Positions 1-7,223 of a stretch of 64,000 bases of DNA are shown here, one piece after another. The notes under the pieces were generated by a model. That model was not told the DNA's origin and made no database searches. It saw nothing but the letters and a program-made list of their open reading frames with translations. Positions within the stretch are counted from its first letter, which is position 1. Each line of letters starts with the position of its first letter. Made by a program: the position numbers and the translations under genes. Source of the stretch: Candidatus Melainabacteria bacterium (GTDB lineage Bacteria > Cyanobacteriota > Vampirovibrionia > Obscuribacterales > Obscuribacteraceae); contig CP064963.1 in assembly GCA_016699165.1 (NCBI GenBank), positions 744,001 through 808,000 on the forward strand, given 5' to 3'.

Positions 1-787
1 TGGCAGACGCATCTATATAAGAGAAGGTTGCTTCTATTGCCACACTCAATTTACTCGTTTGCAAGATCGTGAATACGGACCTCTGGTCAAAGCCGGTGAC
101 TTCAACTATGAAACACCACACCAGTTGGGTACAGAGCGTACTGGTCCAGACTTGACCAACGAAGGCAACAAATATTCAGCCGAATGGCAGAAAGCTCACT
201 TGATTCAACCACGTGCATTGAAGCCTGGTTCAATCATGCCTAGCTTCAGCTATTTGAGCGAGCATGACATGAATGACCTGGTCGTTTATCTCCAAACTCT
301 GGGTAACAAGCGCGAAGTGAAAGCATATGTGCAGCCACCAGACGAATATTTGCCAACCACCTTGACCGGTCAGGAATTGCTCAAAAACAAACACGTCAAC
401 ACCTCAGGTGATGCCGAAGCAAACGCCGGACGCGGGATCTATACACAGGACTGTGCAGGTTGTCACGGTTTGGACGGACGCGGAAACGGACCCAATTCCA
501 TTTCGCTGACCAAAAAACCATCTAACTTCACAAGACCTTTCTTCAAGCAATACTCTGATGAAATGTGGTTCTACCGCATCTCTGAAGGTGTTGTCGGTAC
601 AAGAATGCCTCGATGGAACCTCACATTGTCTGAAGAACAACGCTGGTACCTCGTTGCATACTTGAAGACCTTGCAAAAAGACGTTGAAGAAACTGTCGAC
701 GACTTGAGCCAGGTCAACAAGCCCGAACAAATCAAACTGCCTAAGCTGAGCAATCAGCAGTATGAACCCCATCACGGCGGCCACTAA
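1..787 (+). CDS. ccoO: CcoO-type cbb3 oxidase cytochrome c with a second c-heme domain (5' partial)
   Basis: The reading frame is open from base 2, so the gene starts upstream of the window. The first part matches the CcoO (FixO) heme domain of cbb3 oxidases: an IYIREGC segment, a CFYCH heme motif at bases 29-43, then the family's RTGPDL and a Met-Pro stretch that supplies the sixth heme ligand. A linker leads to a second cytochrome c domain with CAGCH at bases 452-466 and a distal RMPRW methionine. CcoO normally carries a single heme; the extra domain resembles a CcoP heme domain, so this looks like a CcoO-CcoP-like fusion. It would carry electrons in the periplasm to the binuclear-centre subunit CcoN, presumably encoded just upstream. 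The C-terminus is His-rich (HHGGH). A TTG at base 59 lies inside the heme domain and cannot be the true start. Confidence 0.88.
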   Translation, partial: GRRIYIREGCFYCHTQFTRLQDREYGPLVKAGDFNYETPHQLGTERTGPDLTNEGNKYSAEWQKAHLIQPRALKPGSIMPSFSYLSEHDMNDLVVYLQTLGNKREVKAYVQPPDEYLPTTLTGQELLKNKHVNTSGDAEANAGRGIYTQDCAGCHGLDGRGNGPNSISLTKKPSNFTRPFFKQYSDEMWFYRISEGVVGTRMPRWNLTLSEEQRWYLVAYLKTLQKDVEETVDDLSQVNKPEQIKLPKLSNQQYEPHHGGH

Positions 788-798
788 GGAGATTCAGC

Positions 799-1047
799 AT
801 GTGTCCGAATTGCATCTTGAATCAAGCAAATCCGGAATCTGGAATTTGGATTGCCTTTGGTATCTGCGGAATATTTTTCGTGATGGCCGTAGTTGCTATT
901 TTGTGGGCATTCAAAAACGGTGACTTCGAAGATCCAGAAGGTTCTAAATTCGAAATGCTGGACGACGATGAAGACGGCGAAATGGCACGCAAAGCCAAAG
1001 AAGCAATTAGACGCTTGAGAGAGCGAGAGCAAAAGGGAGAGGCCTAA
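799..1047 (+). CDS. ccoS: CcoS-like cbb3 oxidase maturation protein
   Basis: This 82-residue protein has one membrane helix (about residues 16-38) followed by a WAFKNGDFEDPEG stretch and an acidic DDDED run. That is the signature arrangement of CcoS, the small protein needed to insert cofactors into cbb3 oxidase. An AAGGAGA ribosome site precedes the ATG, 11 bases after the CcoO stop. Unlike typical CcoS it has an N-terminal CPNC pair and a longer charged, probably helical C-terminal tail (residues 60-82). CcoQ is an alternative of similar size, but the FDDxEG-like motif favours CcoS. The operon position supports an oxidase role. Confidence 0.65.
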   Translation: MCPNCILNQANPESGIWIAFGICGIFFVMAVVAILWAFKNGDFEDPEGSKFEMLDDDEDGEMARKAKEAIRRLREREQKGEA

Positions 1048-1050
1048 GTA

Positions 1051-1218
1051 ATGGCAGAAGCAAAGAAAAATCCCGAAGTAAGCGAAGACGATGAGCACTA
1101 TGAAGAAGTGTCAGAATATCGAATTGGTGAGGGTCCGCCCCCGCCCTTTCTGGTCATCTGCTTCATTTTGATTTTCGTTTATGCAGCAGTTTCCTGGATC
1201 CCGTTCTTCAAATATTAG
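1051..1218 (+). CDS. Small single-helix membrane protein in the oxidase operon
   Basis: A 55-residue protein with an acidic hydrophilic N-terminus, a PPPP turn and one C-terminal membrane helix (about residues 32-50), ending in FFKY. The ATG lies 3 bases after the stop of the CcoS-like gene, so the two are probably translated together. I do not recognise a family. The size and single helix are typical of accessory subunits such as CcoQ or CcoH fragments of cbb3 oxidases, which is an inference from position alone. Confidence 0.6.
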   Translation: MAEAKKNPEVSEDDEHYEEVSEYRIGEGPPPPFLVICFILIFVYAAVSWIPFFKY

Positions 1219-1230
1219 GCAACAAAGCGA

Positions 1231-2220
1231 GTGATGACCCGAGTGGAAAGAAAATCCAAATTAAGTAAGCAAGCATTACTCATGCTCATACCTCTTATGG
1301 TGGGCTTGAGCGCTTGTACCGGTGAAGTCAAAGTTGGCGAACGCTCAGACTCTCTGGCGAATCCCGAAGTGACAAAAGCTGATGGCAGAATTGTCTGGCC
1401 CGACTCCAACCCGTCGGCACCAGATGGTAGCGTCTACTACAAACAAATGAATTGCGCCGAATGTCACGGTGCAGATGGTAAAGGCGTAGCTGGCAAAAGC
1501 GATCTCGACTTGACCAATGTAGAGATTATGCGCACCCGCAAGCCAGTAAGTCAGTATGCAACTCTTGCATTTGGCGAAGGTACTATTTTCAAAACACCAG
1601 TACTTTCAAGTGTTGGCTCAAGTCCCCAGCACGGCTCGCACGAAGATGTGCCTGAGCGCAAATTTACTCACCCTGCCTATTCTGACAAACTTCAAAAACG
1701 TCAGCTTTGGGATCTCGTGTTCTACTGCCGTTCTATGGCTGCACCACTATTGAGCGCTAAAGAAGCACAAGACATGAAAGCTGTGTTTGGTGCTAACTGC
1801 GCCGTTTGTCACGGTACCAGAGGCGCTGGCGACGGTCCTTTAAACAAAGGCTTAGTGCTACAACCCGCACCAGCGAACTTTAACCAGTTCAACCGTTTTT
1901 ATGACAGAACAGATGAACAAATCTGGGATCACATCGCAAACGGGATAAAATGGGAAGGGATGCCTAATTTCTTGGGCAAAGAAGACAAGAAAAACAAAGT
2001 AAAATTCGACCCGCCCTACATTTGGAAGCTCACACAATATATTCGCAACTTCCATGTACTGAACGATTTCGAGTTGGAGAAAAAAGCCAGCGTTGGTGCT
2101 GAAAATGCATCAAACGGCACAAGCACTGGATCTACAAATAGCAGCACTCCAACACCACAAGCTAACACGCCCGCACCGGCTCCGAAAAACTCGGATGCGC
2201 CGGGACTAAAAACAAACTGA
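1231..2220 (+). CDS. Diheme cytochrome c lipoprotein
   Basis: A 329-residue exported protein. Residues 15-29 form a lipoprotein signal ending in a lipobox with Cys29 as the predicted acylation site. Two class I cytochrome c domains follow, with CAECH at residues 75-79 and CAVCH at 190-194. The last 50 residues are rich in Ser, Thr, Pro and Ala and look like a disordered tail. It lies between oxidase genes and the Rieske gene, so it may be the membrane-tethered carrier linking the Rieske/cytochrome b complex to the oxidase, a role that cytochrome c1 or CcoP plays elsewhere. No separate cytochrome c1 gene is visible in the window. Start codons GTG 1231 and ATG 1234 are adjacent and equally possible. 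Confidence 0.85.
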   Translation: MMTRVERKSKLSKQALLMLIPLMVGLSACTGEVKVGERSDSLANPEVTKADGRIVWPDSNPSAPDGSVYYKQMNCAECHGADGKGVAGKSDLDLTNVEIMRTRKPVSQYATLAFGEGTIFKTPVLSSVGSSPQHGSHEDVPERKFTHPAYSDKLQKRQLWDLVFYCRSMAAPLLSAKEAQDMKAVFGANCAVCHGTRGAGDGPLNKGLVLQPAPANFNQFNRFYDRTDEQIWDHIANGIKWEGMPNFLGKEDKKNKVKFDPPYIWKLTQYIRNFHVLNDFELEKKASVGAENASNGTSTGSTNSSTPTPQANTPAPAPKNSDAPGLKTN

Positions 2221-2236
2221 TACCAGGTATAAAACC

Positions 2237-2821
2237 ATGACTGACCAAAATAATAACGATGGAATAAAAAGACGGGTAATTTTAAAAACCGTTGCCGCCA
2301 TTCCGCTTGCAGCAACCTTCGGATTGCTCTTATCGCCATTTTTGCGTTTCTTGCGTCCAACACTGGGACCGCTAGATGTACTTGGAAAATCTGACCAACC
2401 TTTGGCGGAAGAACCAATTCCAACTTTTACCGACGACATGTTCCCAGAGCCATGGACTTGTATCGAGTTCATGTTCAGCCAAAAATATCTTGAATATAAC
2501 CCAGAGCTCAAAGAAGTCAGAACCATTCCTGGTTTTATCGTTAAACTTCCCTCTGGTGACATTGTGGCTTACAGTCGCATCTGTCCTCACCTTGGTTGCA
2601 TCTTCAATTTCGTCAAAAATCCAGAAGAGTGCGCCAAAGGTTACAACTACAAACCAGATGGACCAGTTTTCGCATGCCCTTGCCACTTGAGCGTATACGA
2701 CATTGCCCAGGCTGGAAAAGTAGTTTCAGGGCCTGCTCCTCGTCCGCCAAGAAAATTCGAACTCGAAAAATCAGGCAATACAATCACAGTTAAATCTCTG
2801 GAGGCCGGTTCCATTGCATAG
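2237..2821 (+). CDS. Rieske [2Fe-2S] iron-sulfur protein of a cytochrome b complex
   Basis: A 194-residue protein with a short cytoplasmic N-terminus containing KRR, one membrane helix (about residues 15-35) and a Rieske domain. Cluster ligands are visible in CPHLGC (Cys116, His118, with Cys121 for the disulfide) and CPCH (Cys147, Cys149, His150). The usual Gly after the last His is Leu here (CHLS). It would take one electron from quinol at the positive side of the membrane and pass it to a cytochrome c. The gene overlaps the cytochrome b gene by 8 bases, so the two are translationally coupled, as in petCB/qcrAB operons. The N-terminus resembles that of QcrA/PetC proteins. Confidence 0.93.
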   Translation: MTDQNNNDGIKRRVILKTVAAIPLAATFGLLLSPFLRFLRPTLGPLDVLGKSDQPLAEEPIPTFTDDMFPEPWTCIEFMFSQKYLEYNPELKEVRTIPGFIVKLPSGDIVAYSRICPHLGCIFNFVKNPEECAKGYNYKPDGPVFACPCHLSVYDIAQAGKVVSGPAPRPPRKFELEKSGNTITVKSLEAGSIA

Positions 2822-4745
2822 TCCAGCAGCAAAAAAAGATGGATTCTGGGGCAGTGTCGCCAAAGTCACTGATTGGCTTAACACGCGCATCAAAAATATC
2901 GACATTTTTGATGAGCACTATCAAAACGAAGCCAAAACAAATCCCTTCTATGCCCTTGGTCCTATTTTCTATTTAGTCTGGTTCATCACCATGGCTACAG
3001 GACTGATTCTCATCATGTGGTACATCCCGAGTAAGGCGGTCGCTTTTGACTCAATTCTCGATATTCAAACCAAAGTGCCATGGGGCAACTTGATGCGAGG
3101 AGTGCATAAATATGGGGCGGACGCGATGATCATCGCTGCCACCATGCGCGTATTTCGCATGTTCTTGAACGCAGACTACAAACCCGGCAAAGAATTGAAC
3201 ATTGCGATCGGGCTTGTGATGCTGCTTTTGTCTATGTATTCTGGTCTTTCTGGTTACTTGCTCATCTGGAACCAACGCGCATTTTGGGCTACAAAAGTGT
3301 TCGCCACCTTCCCTACTTACATGGACCAGTTCCCTGTAATGGGAGACTACTACGAGCCTCTAGTCAAATCGCTCCACTTAGGTTGGAACACAGCCGAAGT
3401 TCTACTTGGAGCAGGCGGATCTATTACGCAAGAGACAATCACTCGATTCTTCTCATTGCACCTGGCTTTCTCACTGATACCACTTATTCTTGTCGAAATT
3501 TATTTCTACAACAATAACTACAAACGCATTCCACTTAACTGGCTCAAACGTATCGTCGTTTCAATGATGCTTGTAATCACAGCCATCGTGCTGCCTGCAG
3601 CTCAAGGTCGACGTTCTGACCCAGACGTGACACCACTTCCGATTTTGTCTGACTGGTACTTCCTTGGTTTGTATCAGATGTACAAATATCTAGAACCTGT
3701 TGTGGCAACCGAAATCACAATGGTTATTCCAATATCGGTAATTCTTTTGCCTTTCCTGGATACATATATTTCAGGACCTGGTGAAAAAGCACTGATGAAG
3801 CGGCCCTTCATTCTTATGATGACCATCATGGGTGGTCTCACCTGGATTATTTTCTCCCTTTTAATTATCGCCAACATCGCAAACATCCACAGCGATCCGC
3901 CCTTCTGGCGCGCTTTCATGTACTTGCTCATAGACGTTGGAATCATCTGGCAATTAGTATTGCTCTGGCAACAAAGCGATATGAAAGAAAAAGCCAAAGG
4001 TGTCAGCGCCTGTGTGGTGATGGGATTGATTGGTGCTACTCAAGCATTCTGGGGATGGGTCTTCTACTACATGGCAAAAACAGAAATGTTTATGTCACCT
4101 CTGAGTCAGGCTGGTACATATCTTTTGTGCCGTCCATTCATGGGTAAAGATGCTCAAGCGACTGAAGACTTGATTCAAGCGCTCGTGCCCAAAGGCGCTC
4201 AGATGCCTTACAACACCGACTTTATCGTTGCCGTTCAAACACGCTGGTTGCCTAAAGTTCAAAACGGTGAAGCACTGCTCAATCAATTGAAAGAAATTCA
4301 GACTCACAAGTCACCAATCGATTTCATCTATCAATTGATACCAACTTTCAACAATGACCAGCCCATGTATAAAGGCATGATGGATTTCATGATCTCAAAT
4401 AAATGGGCATGGGATTACGTCACTTTCCAAAACCGCATGACTAAAGGTGTTGAAGCTCACTATCCGCTTCCAGTGCCAGAAGTTGATTGGTGGTGGATGA
4501 TAGCAGGCGCAATCACAACAGTGGCAGCTATCGTAGTTGGTATTGAGTGTCAGAAAGCTAAAGCTTTGATTCCTGCAAAACCAGTGCCCCAAGCTCCAGC
4601 AGCACCGGCTGCAAAACCTGCGGCTCCTGCAACTCCAGTTGCTAAAACCGAAGCAGCTCCTGAAACGCAAGCGACAGAAGCTCCAAAAGTTGATGCACCA
4701 AAAGAGGCTCCCAAAGCCGATTCAAGCGAAGAGAAGAAAGACTAA
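2814..4745 (+). CDS. Cytochrome b (b6/subunit IV fusion) lacking the ligands of one b heme
   Basis: A 643-residue membrane protein starting at TTG 2814 with a GGAGG ribosome site at 2800-2804. Residues 40-240 align with cytochrome b6: the helix B motif RGVHKYGAD gives His98 and helix D SLH gives His216, one bis-His heme pair. The partners 14 residues on are Arg112 and Tyr230 (or Phe231), not His, so the second heme (bH/bn) cannot be ligated in the usual way. Residues 240-360 resemble subunit IV, with SDWY (279-282) in place of the PEWY quinol-site motif. An extra loop with a further helix near 500 and an Ala/Pro/Lys-rich tail (565-643) extend it well beyond the usual 420-550 residues. It probably holds the quinol oxidation site next to the Rieske protein. 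Confidence 0.9.
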   Translation: MHSPAAKKDGFWGSVAKVTDWLNTRIKNIDIFDEHYQNEAKTNPFYALGPIFYLVWFITMATGLILIMWYIPSKAVAFDSILDIQTKVPWGNLMRGVHKYGADAMIIAATMRVFRMFLNADYKPGKELNIAIGLVMLLLSMYSGLSGYLLIWNQRAFWATKVFATFPTYMDQFPVMGDYYEPLVKSLHLGWNTAEVLLGAGGSITQETITRFFSLHLAFSLIPLILVEIYFYNNNYKRIPLNWLKRIVVSMMLVITAIVLPAAQGRRSDPDVTPLPILSDWYFLGLYQMYKYLEPVVATEITMVIPISVILLPFLDTYISGPGEKALMKRPFILMMTIMGGLTWIIFSLLIIANIANIHSDPPFWRAFMYLLIDVGIIWQLVLLWQQSDMKEKAKGVSACVVMGLIGATQAFWGWVFYYMAKTEMFMSPLSQAGTYLLCRPFMGKDAQATEDLIQALVPKGAQMPYNTDFIVAVQTRWLPKVQNGEALLNQLKEIQTHKSPIDFIYQLIPTFNNDQPMYKGMMDFMISNKWAWDYVTFQNRMTKGVEAHYPLPVPEVDWWWMIAGAITTVAAIVVGIECQKAKALIPAKPVPQAPAAPAAKPAAPATPVAKTEAAPETQATEAPKVDAPKEAPKADSSEEKKD

Positions 4746-4753
4746 AAATTGTA

Positions 4754-5035
4754 GTGAACGAAAAAAGCGAAAAGAATCAAGAAGAAGCGAAGGAAGATAC
4801 AAAGGTCGAGAAAGTGGAAACAGCCTACAAAAAAGTGAAATTTTCGTACAAGCTGGCTAATTTTGTCGCCGCGGTCATCGCTTTGTCGTGGTTCTTTGAA
4901 GGATATCGAAAAATTTCCGAATTGCCTTCAGTGCCTCACCTATTGATTTTGGTGGCAGGAATTTTGTTCACCATCTTATTTTTAGGCGTTCATTCTTTTG
5001 GATTTACGTCGAAGAAAAATCAAAAGGCACTCTAA
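4754..5035 (+). CDS. Small two-helix membrane protein between the cytochrome b genes
   Basis: A 93-residue protein starting at GTG 4754, 8 bases after the first cytochrome b gene. Residues 1-32 are highly charged (Lys/Glu); two predicted membrane helices follow (about 33-50 and 60-80). No cofactor motif is visible and I do not recognise a family. Its place between two cytochrome b genes suggests an accessory or assembly subunit of that complex. Confidence 0.65.
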   Translation: MNEKSEKNQEEAKEDTKVEKVETAYKKVKFSYKLANFVAAVIALSWFFEGYRKISELPSVPHLLILVAGILFTILFLGVHSFGFTSKKNQKAL

Positions 5036-5113
5036 TGAAGAGAATCGCTTTGTTTGAAAAGATTCTGGCAAAATCAAAAAAGCAAGAAAAATCGCAAAAC
5101 AACGAGGAATTGC

Positions 5114-5461
5114 ATGGGTAGTATTCGAGCAGTATTAGTCGTCATTTTTGCACTAGGGTGCGTCTATTTCACCATGGCAATGCCCTGGGCTGAGCACAAC
5201 ATGACCGCCACCAAAGAGACCGTGCCTCACACAATCAAATTGCTTTATTTGACCGATCCGACAATCAAACTTTTTGATTTGTATGCCGCTCAAAAAGAAA
5301 AGCACGAACAAGAATTGAAAAACAAAAACGCCGAAGGCAATCTTGGCGAATATGTTTACGCTCTCGCCATGGCTGCGGCCATGACACTTGCTGCTCTAGC
5401 CATCATGGTTGTTGGCAGTGAAGATGAAGTCGAAAAAACTGTACTTCCATCTAAGAATTAA
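5114..5461 (+). CDS. Small membrane protein with N- and C-terminal helices
   Basis: A 115-residue protein if ATG 5114 is the start. This start has GAGGA five bases upstream, whereas in-frame starts further upstream lack a ribosome site. It has a hydrophobic segment at residues 5-25, a charged, probably extracytoplasmic or cytoplasmic loop rich in Lys and Glu, and a second helix at about 82-102. No metal-binding motif is visible. It is the third unrecognised small membrane protein in the operon and presumably belongs to the same complex. Confidence 0.65.
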   Translation: MGSIRAVLVVIFALGCVYFTMAMPWAEHNMTATKETVPHTIKLLYLTDPTIKLFDLYAAQKEKHEQELKNKNAEGNLGEYVYALAMAAAMTLAALAIMVVGSEDEVEKTVLPSKN

Positions 5462-5475
5462 GGGGACACAGCAGA

Positions 5476-6636
5476 ATGCAAGAAAAGATGGAAAAATCCA
5501 ACATATTTCACACCCTGTTTCTCGAGCCCGAGAAGCTTATAAACAAAGTTGTCACAAGTAAGTACAACCCACTTTATTATCACGGTGCGCTTCCGCAATT
5601 CATCATGTATGTCCTCTTCTTGAGTGGACTACTTTTGTTTGCGTACTACGTTCCCACAGTAGATAACGCCTACTTCTCGAAGAATCTAATTAACGCTTTT
5701 ACTTCTGTAGATTACATCACTAACACCATTCCTTTTGGTGCAGTTGTGCGCGCCATGCACCGCTACGCAGGAGATGCGATGGTTATCGCCATCTTGCTCC
5801 ACATGGTGCGTGTATGGTTCACAGACAGATTTCGCCAATACCGCTGGGTACAGTGGTTGTCCGGCGTTGTTCTTTTGCTTATGGTTATGTTCATCGGTCA
5901 AACCGGTTACTACCTCATTTGGGATGAACGCTCACTTCTTTTAACTCGTATGACAGTGTCAGCATTTGAAGCTGTGCCAGTTATCGGTGAGCCGCTCAAA
6001 CACTGGTTCTTGAATGGTCGCAACATCACCAACTTGACCCTTTCTAACTATTTGTTCATCCACATTGGTCTATCTTTTTCACTCTTGTTTGCATTGTGGA
6101 TTCACTATGTGCGTATGACCCGCCCGGTTATTACACCGCCTCCAGCACTGAACTATTTGCTTGTGGCGCTCATTTTAGTTGCAGTTTATCTCTTCCCGAT
6201 TACTGAAACCAAAATGGCGGACTTGAATCTTCAACCCACCAATATGGAAATTGACTGGTTCTTCCTCTGGCCTTACTGGGTCCTTTCCTCTGCAGGTGCT
6301 GGTGGGTACTGGTTCTGGATCACCGTTTTACTTGCAGTACTATGTTTAATACCACTTCCAATGTTCTACGGTTCCAAAGCCGTTGAAGCCGCAGAAGTTG
6401 TAACCAACAAATGTACCGGTTGCAGATTGTGCTCACTCGACTGCCCTTATCAAGCAATCGAAATGGTGCCAGCTCCTGCTGGTTCACGTTTCAAATTGCT
6501 TGCCACAGTCAAAGCGTATCGTTGCTCAGGATGTGGAGTCTGCGTTGGTGCCTGCGCATTCGACGCTATCGACTTGCCGGATCTGCCTGACGCCCAGGTC
6601 AATCTGAAAATCAAAGAGTTGCTTGAAGCTAAATAA
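5476..6636 (+). CDS. Second cytochrome b with fused 2x[4Fe-4S] ferredoxin domain
   Basis: A 386-residue protein with an AAGGGG ribosome site before ATG 5476. The membrane part (residues 30-300) is a cytochrome b with both bis-His pairs intact: His95/His109 in helix B and His196/His210 in helix D, each 14 apart, a bc1-like spacing. IDWF (259-262) replaces PEWY. After the last helix comes a cytoplasmic bacterial ferredoxin domain with CTGCRLC plus Cys323 and CSGCGVC plus Cys360, the ligands of two [4Fe-4S] clusters. Electrons from the b hemes could therefore leave to a cytoplasmic iron-sulfur chain, and the next gene encodes an MvhD-like protein that would accept them. Fusion of ferredoxin to the C-terminus of cytochrome b is not part of canonical bc1 or b6f complexes. 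Confidence 0.92.
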   Translation: MQEKMEKSNIFHTLFLEPEKLINKVVTSKYNPLYYHGALPQFIMYVLFLSGLLLFAYYVPTVDNAYFSKNLINAFTSVDYITNTIPFGAVVRAMHRYAGDAMVIAILLHMVRVWFTDRFRQYRWVQWLSGVVLLLMVMFIGQTGYYLIWDERSLLLTRMTVSAFEAVPVIGEPLKHWFLNGRNITNLTLSNYLFIHIGLSFSLLFALWIHYVRMTRPVITPPPALNYLLVALILVAVYLFPITETKMADLNLQPTNMEIDWFFLWPYWVLSSAGAGGYWFWITVLLAVLCLIPLPMFYGSKAVEAAEVVTNKCTGCRLCSLDCPYQAIEMVPAPAGSRFKLLATVKAYRCSGCGVCVGACAFDAIDLPDLPDAQVNLKIKELLEAK

Positions 6637-6654
6637 CAAAGTAGGAATTCAAAA

Positions 6655-7065
6655 ATGGCCGAAGAGAGAACAGTAATAACCCTCATCTGCGAGCGAGCAG
6701 CAGACATCAATAACCTTATCAATGATAAGGACGAAGTGACCGATGCTCCTGGCGTCAAAGTTTTGAAATTCCCCTGCAGCGGGATGATTCAACCTTTGAT
6801 GGTAGAACAAGCAATGAAAGCCGGCGCAGCTGGTGTCATCGTTTGTGGCTGCCAGATTGGCGATTGCTATTATCGCGAAGGCAACAAAATGATTCGTGAG
6901 CGTTTGCTTGGCGAACGTCCACCTGGTTTAAAAAAGACTGTAGACAGAAAACGCGTTCTTGCCCTCTGGCTTTCAAAGCCACAAAAAGACCGCTTCTTGT
7001 CTGAAGCCAAAGAGTTTCTCTCTGTCGTCCGCCGTCTCGACATCGAAGAAAGCAAAAAAGGATAG
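6655..7065 (+). CDS. MvhD/FrhD-family iron-sulfur electron transfer subunit
   Basis: A 136-residue protein of the methyl-viologen-reducing hydrogenase delta subunit family. The features seen are a PCSG motif at residues 40-43, then CGCQIGDC (64-71) followed by YYREGN, the family's conserved cysteine block. In methanogens MvhD carries a [2Fe-2S] cluster and passes electrons between hydrogenase and the flavin-based bifurcating heterodisulfide reductase HdrA. No hydrogenase or Hdr gene occurs here; the gene follows a cytochrome b-ferredoxin fusion by 18 bases. It is therefore inferred to connect that complex to a soluble partner. Confidence 0.88.
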   Translation: MAEERTVITLICERAADINNLINDKDEVTDAPGVKVLKFPCSGMIQPLMVEQAMKAGAAGVIVCGCQIGDCYYREGNKMIRERLLGERPPGLKKTVDRKRVLALWLSKPQKDRFLSEAKEFLSVVRRLDIEESKKG

Positions 7066-7071
7066 AAAGTC

Positions 7072-7206
7072 ATGGCAGCTCCTACAAAAGACAAAGAACC
7101 AAAATTGACCGAAGTGCAGATCATCAACCGATGGGTCTGGTTTTTCCTTTTCTATTTTGCCTGCATCATCATGATTGCAAGTTTCGGTCTTGTAGCCGAA
7201 TTTTAG
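7072..7206 (+). CDS. 44-residue single-helix membrane protein
   Basis: A short frame with a hydrophilic N-terminus (residues 1-18) and one helix (about 20-40) rich in aromatic residues. The ATG lies 6 bases after the MvhD-like stop. It resembles the very small single-helix subunits (PetG/PetN/QcrD-like in size) that stabilise cytochrome b complexes, though no sequence match is claimed. It is the last gene of the respiratory operon before a change to unrelated enzymes. Confidence 0.55.
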   Translation: MAAPTKDKEPKLTEVQIINRWVWFFLFYFACIIMIASFGLVAEF

Positions 7207-7223
7207 TCTCGGTCGTTTAACTC

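Noticed and set aside
404..784. A 126-residue minus-strand frame opposite the CcoO-type gene
   Set aside because: It lies wholly inside a strongly supported gene on the other strand and has no ribosome site or recognisable motif.
5035..5121. A 28-residue frame, starting at the stop of the two-helix protein gene and ending in the next gene
   Set aside because: It is short, Lys-rich and without a clear ribosome site; it may only serve translational coupling.
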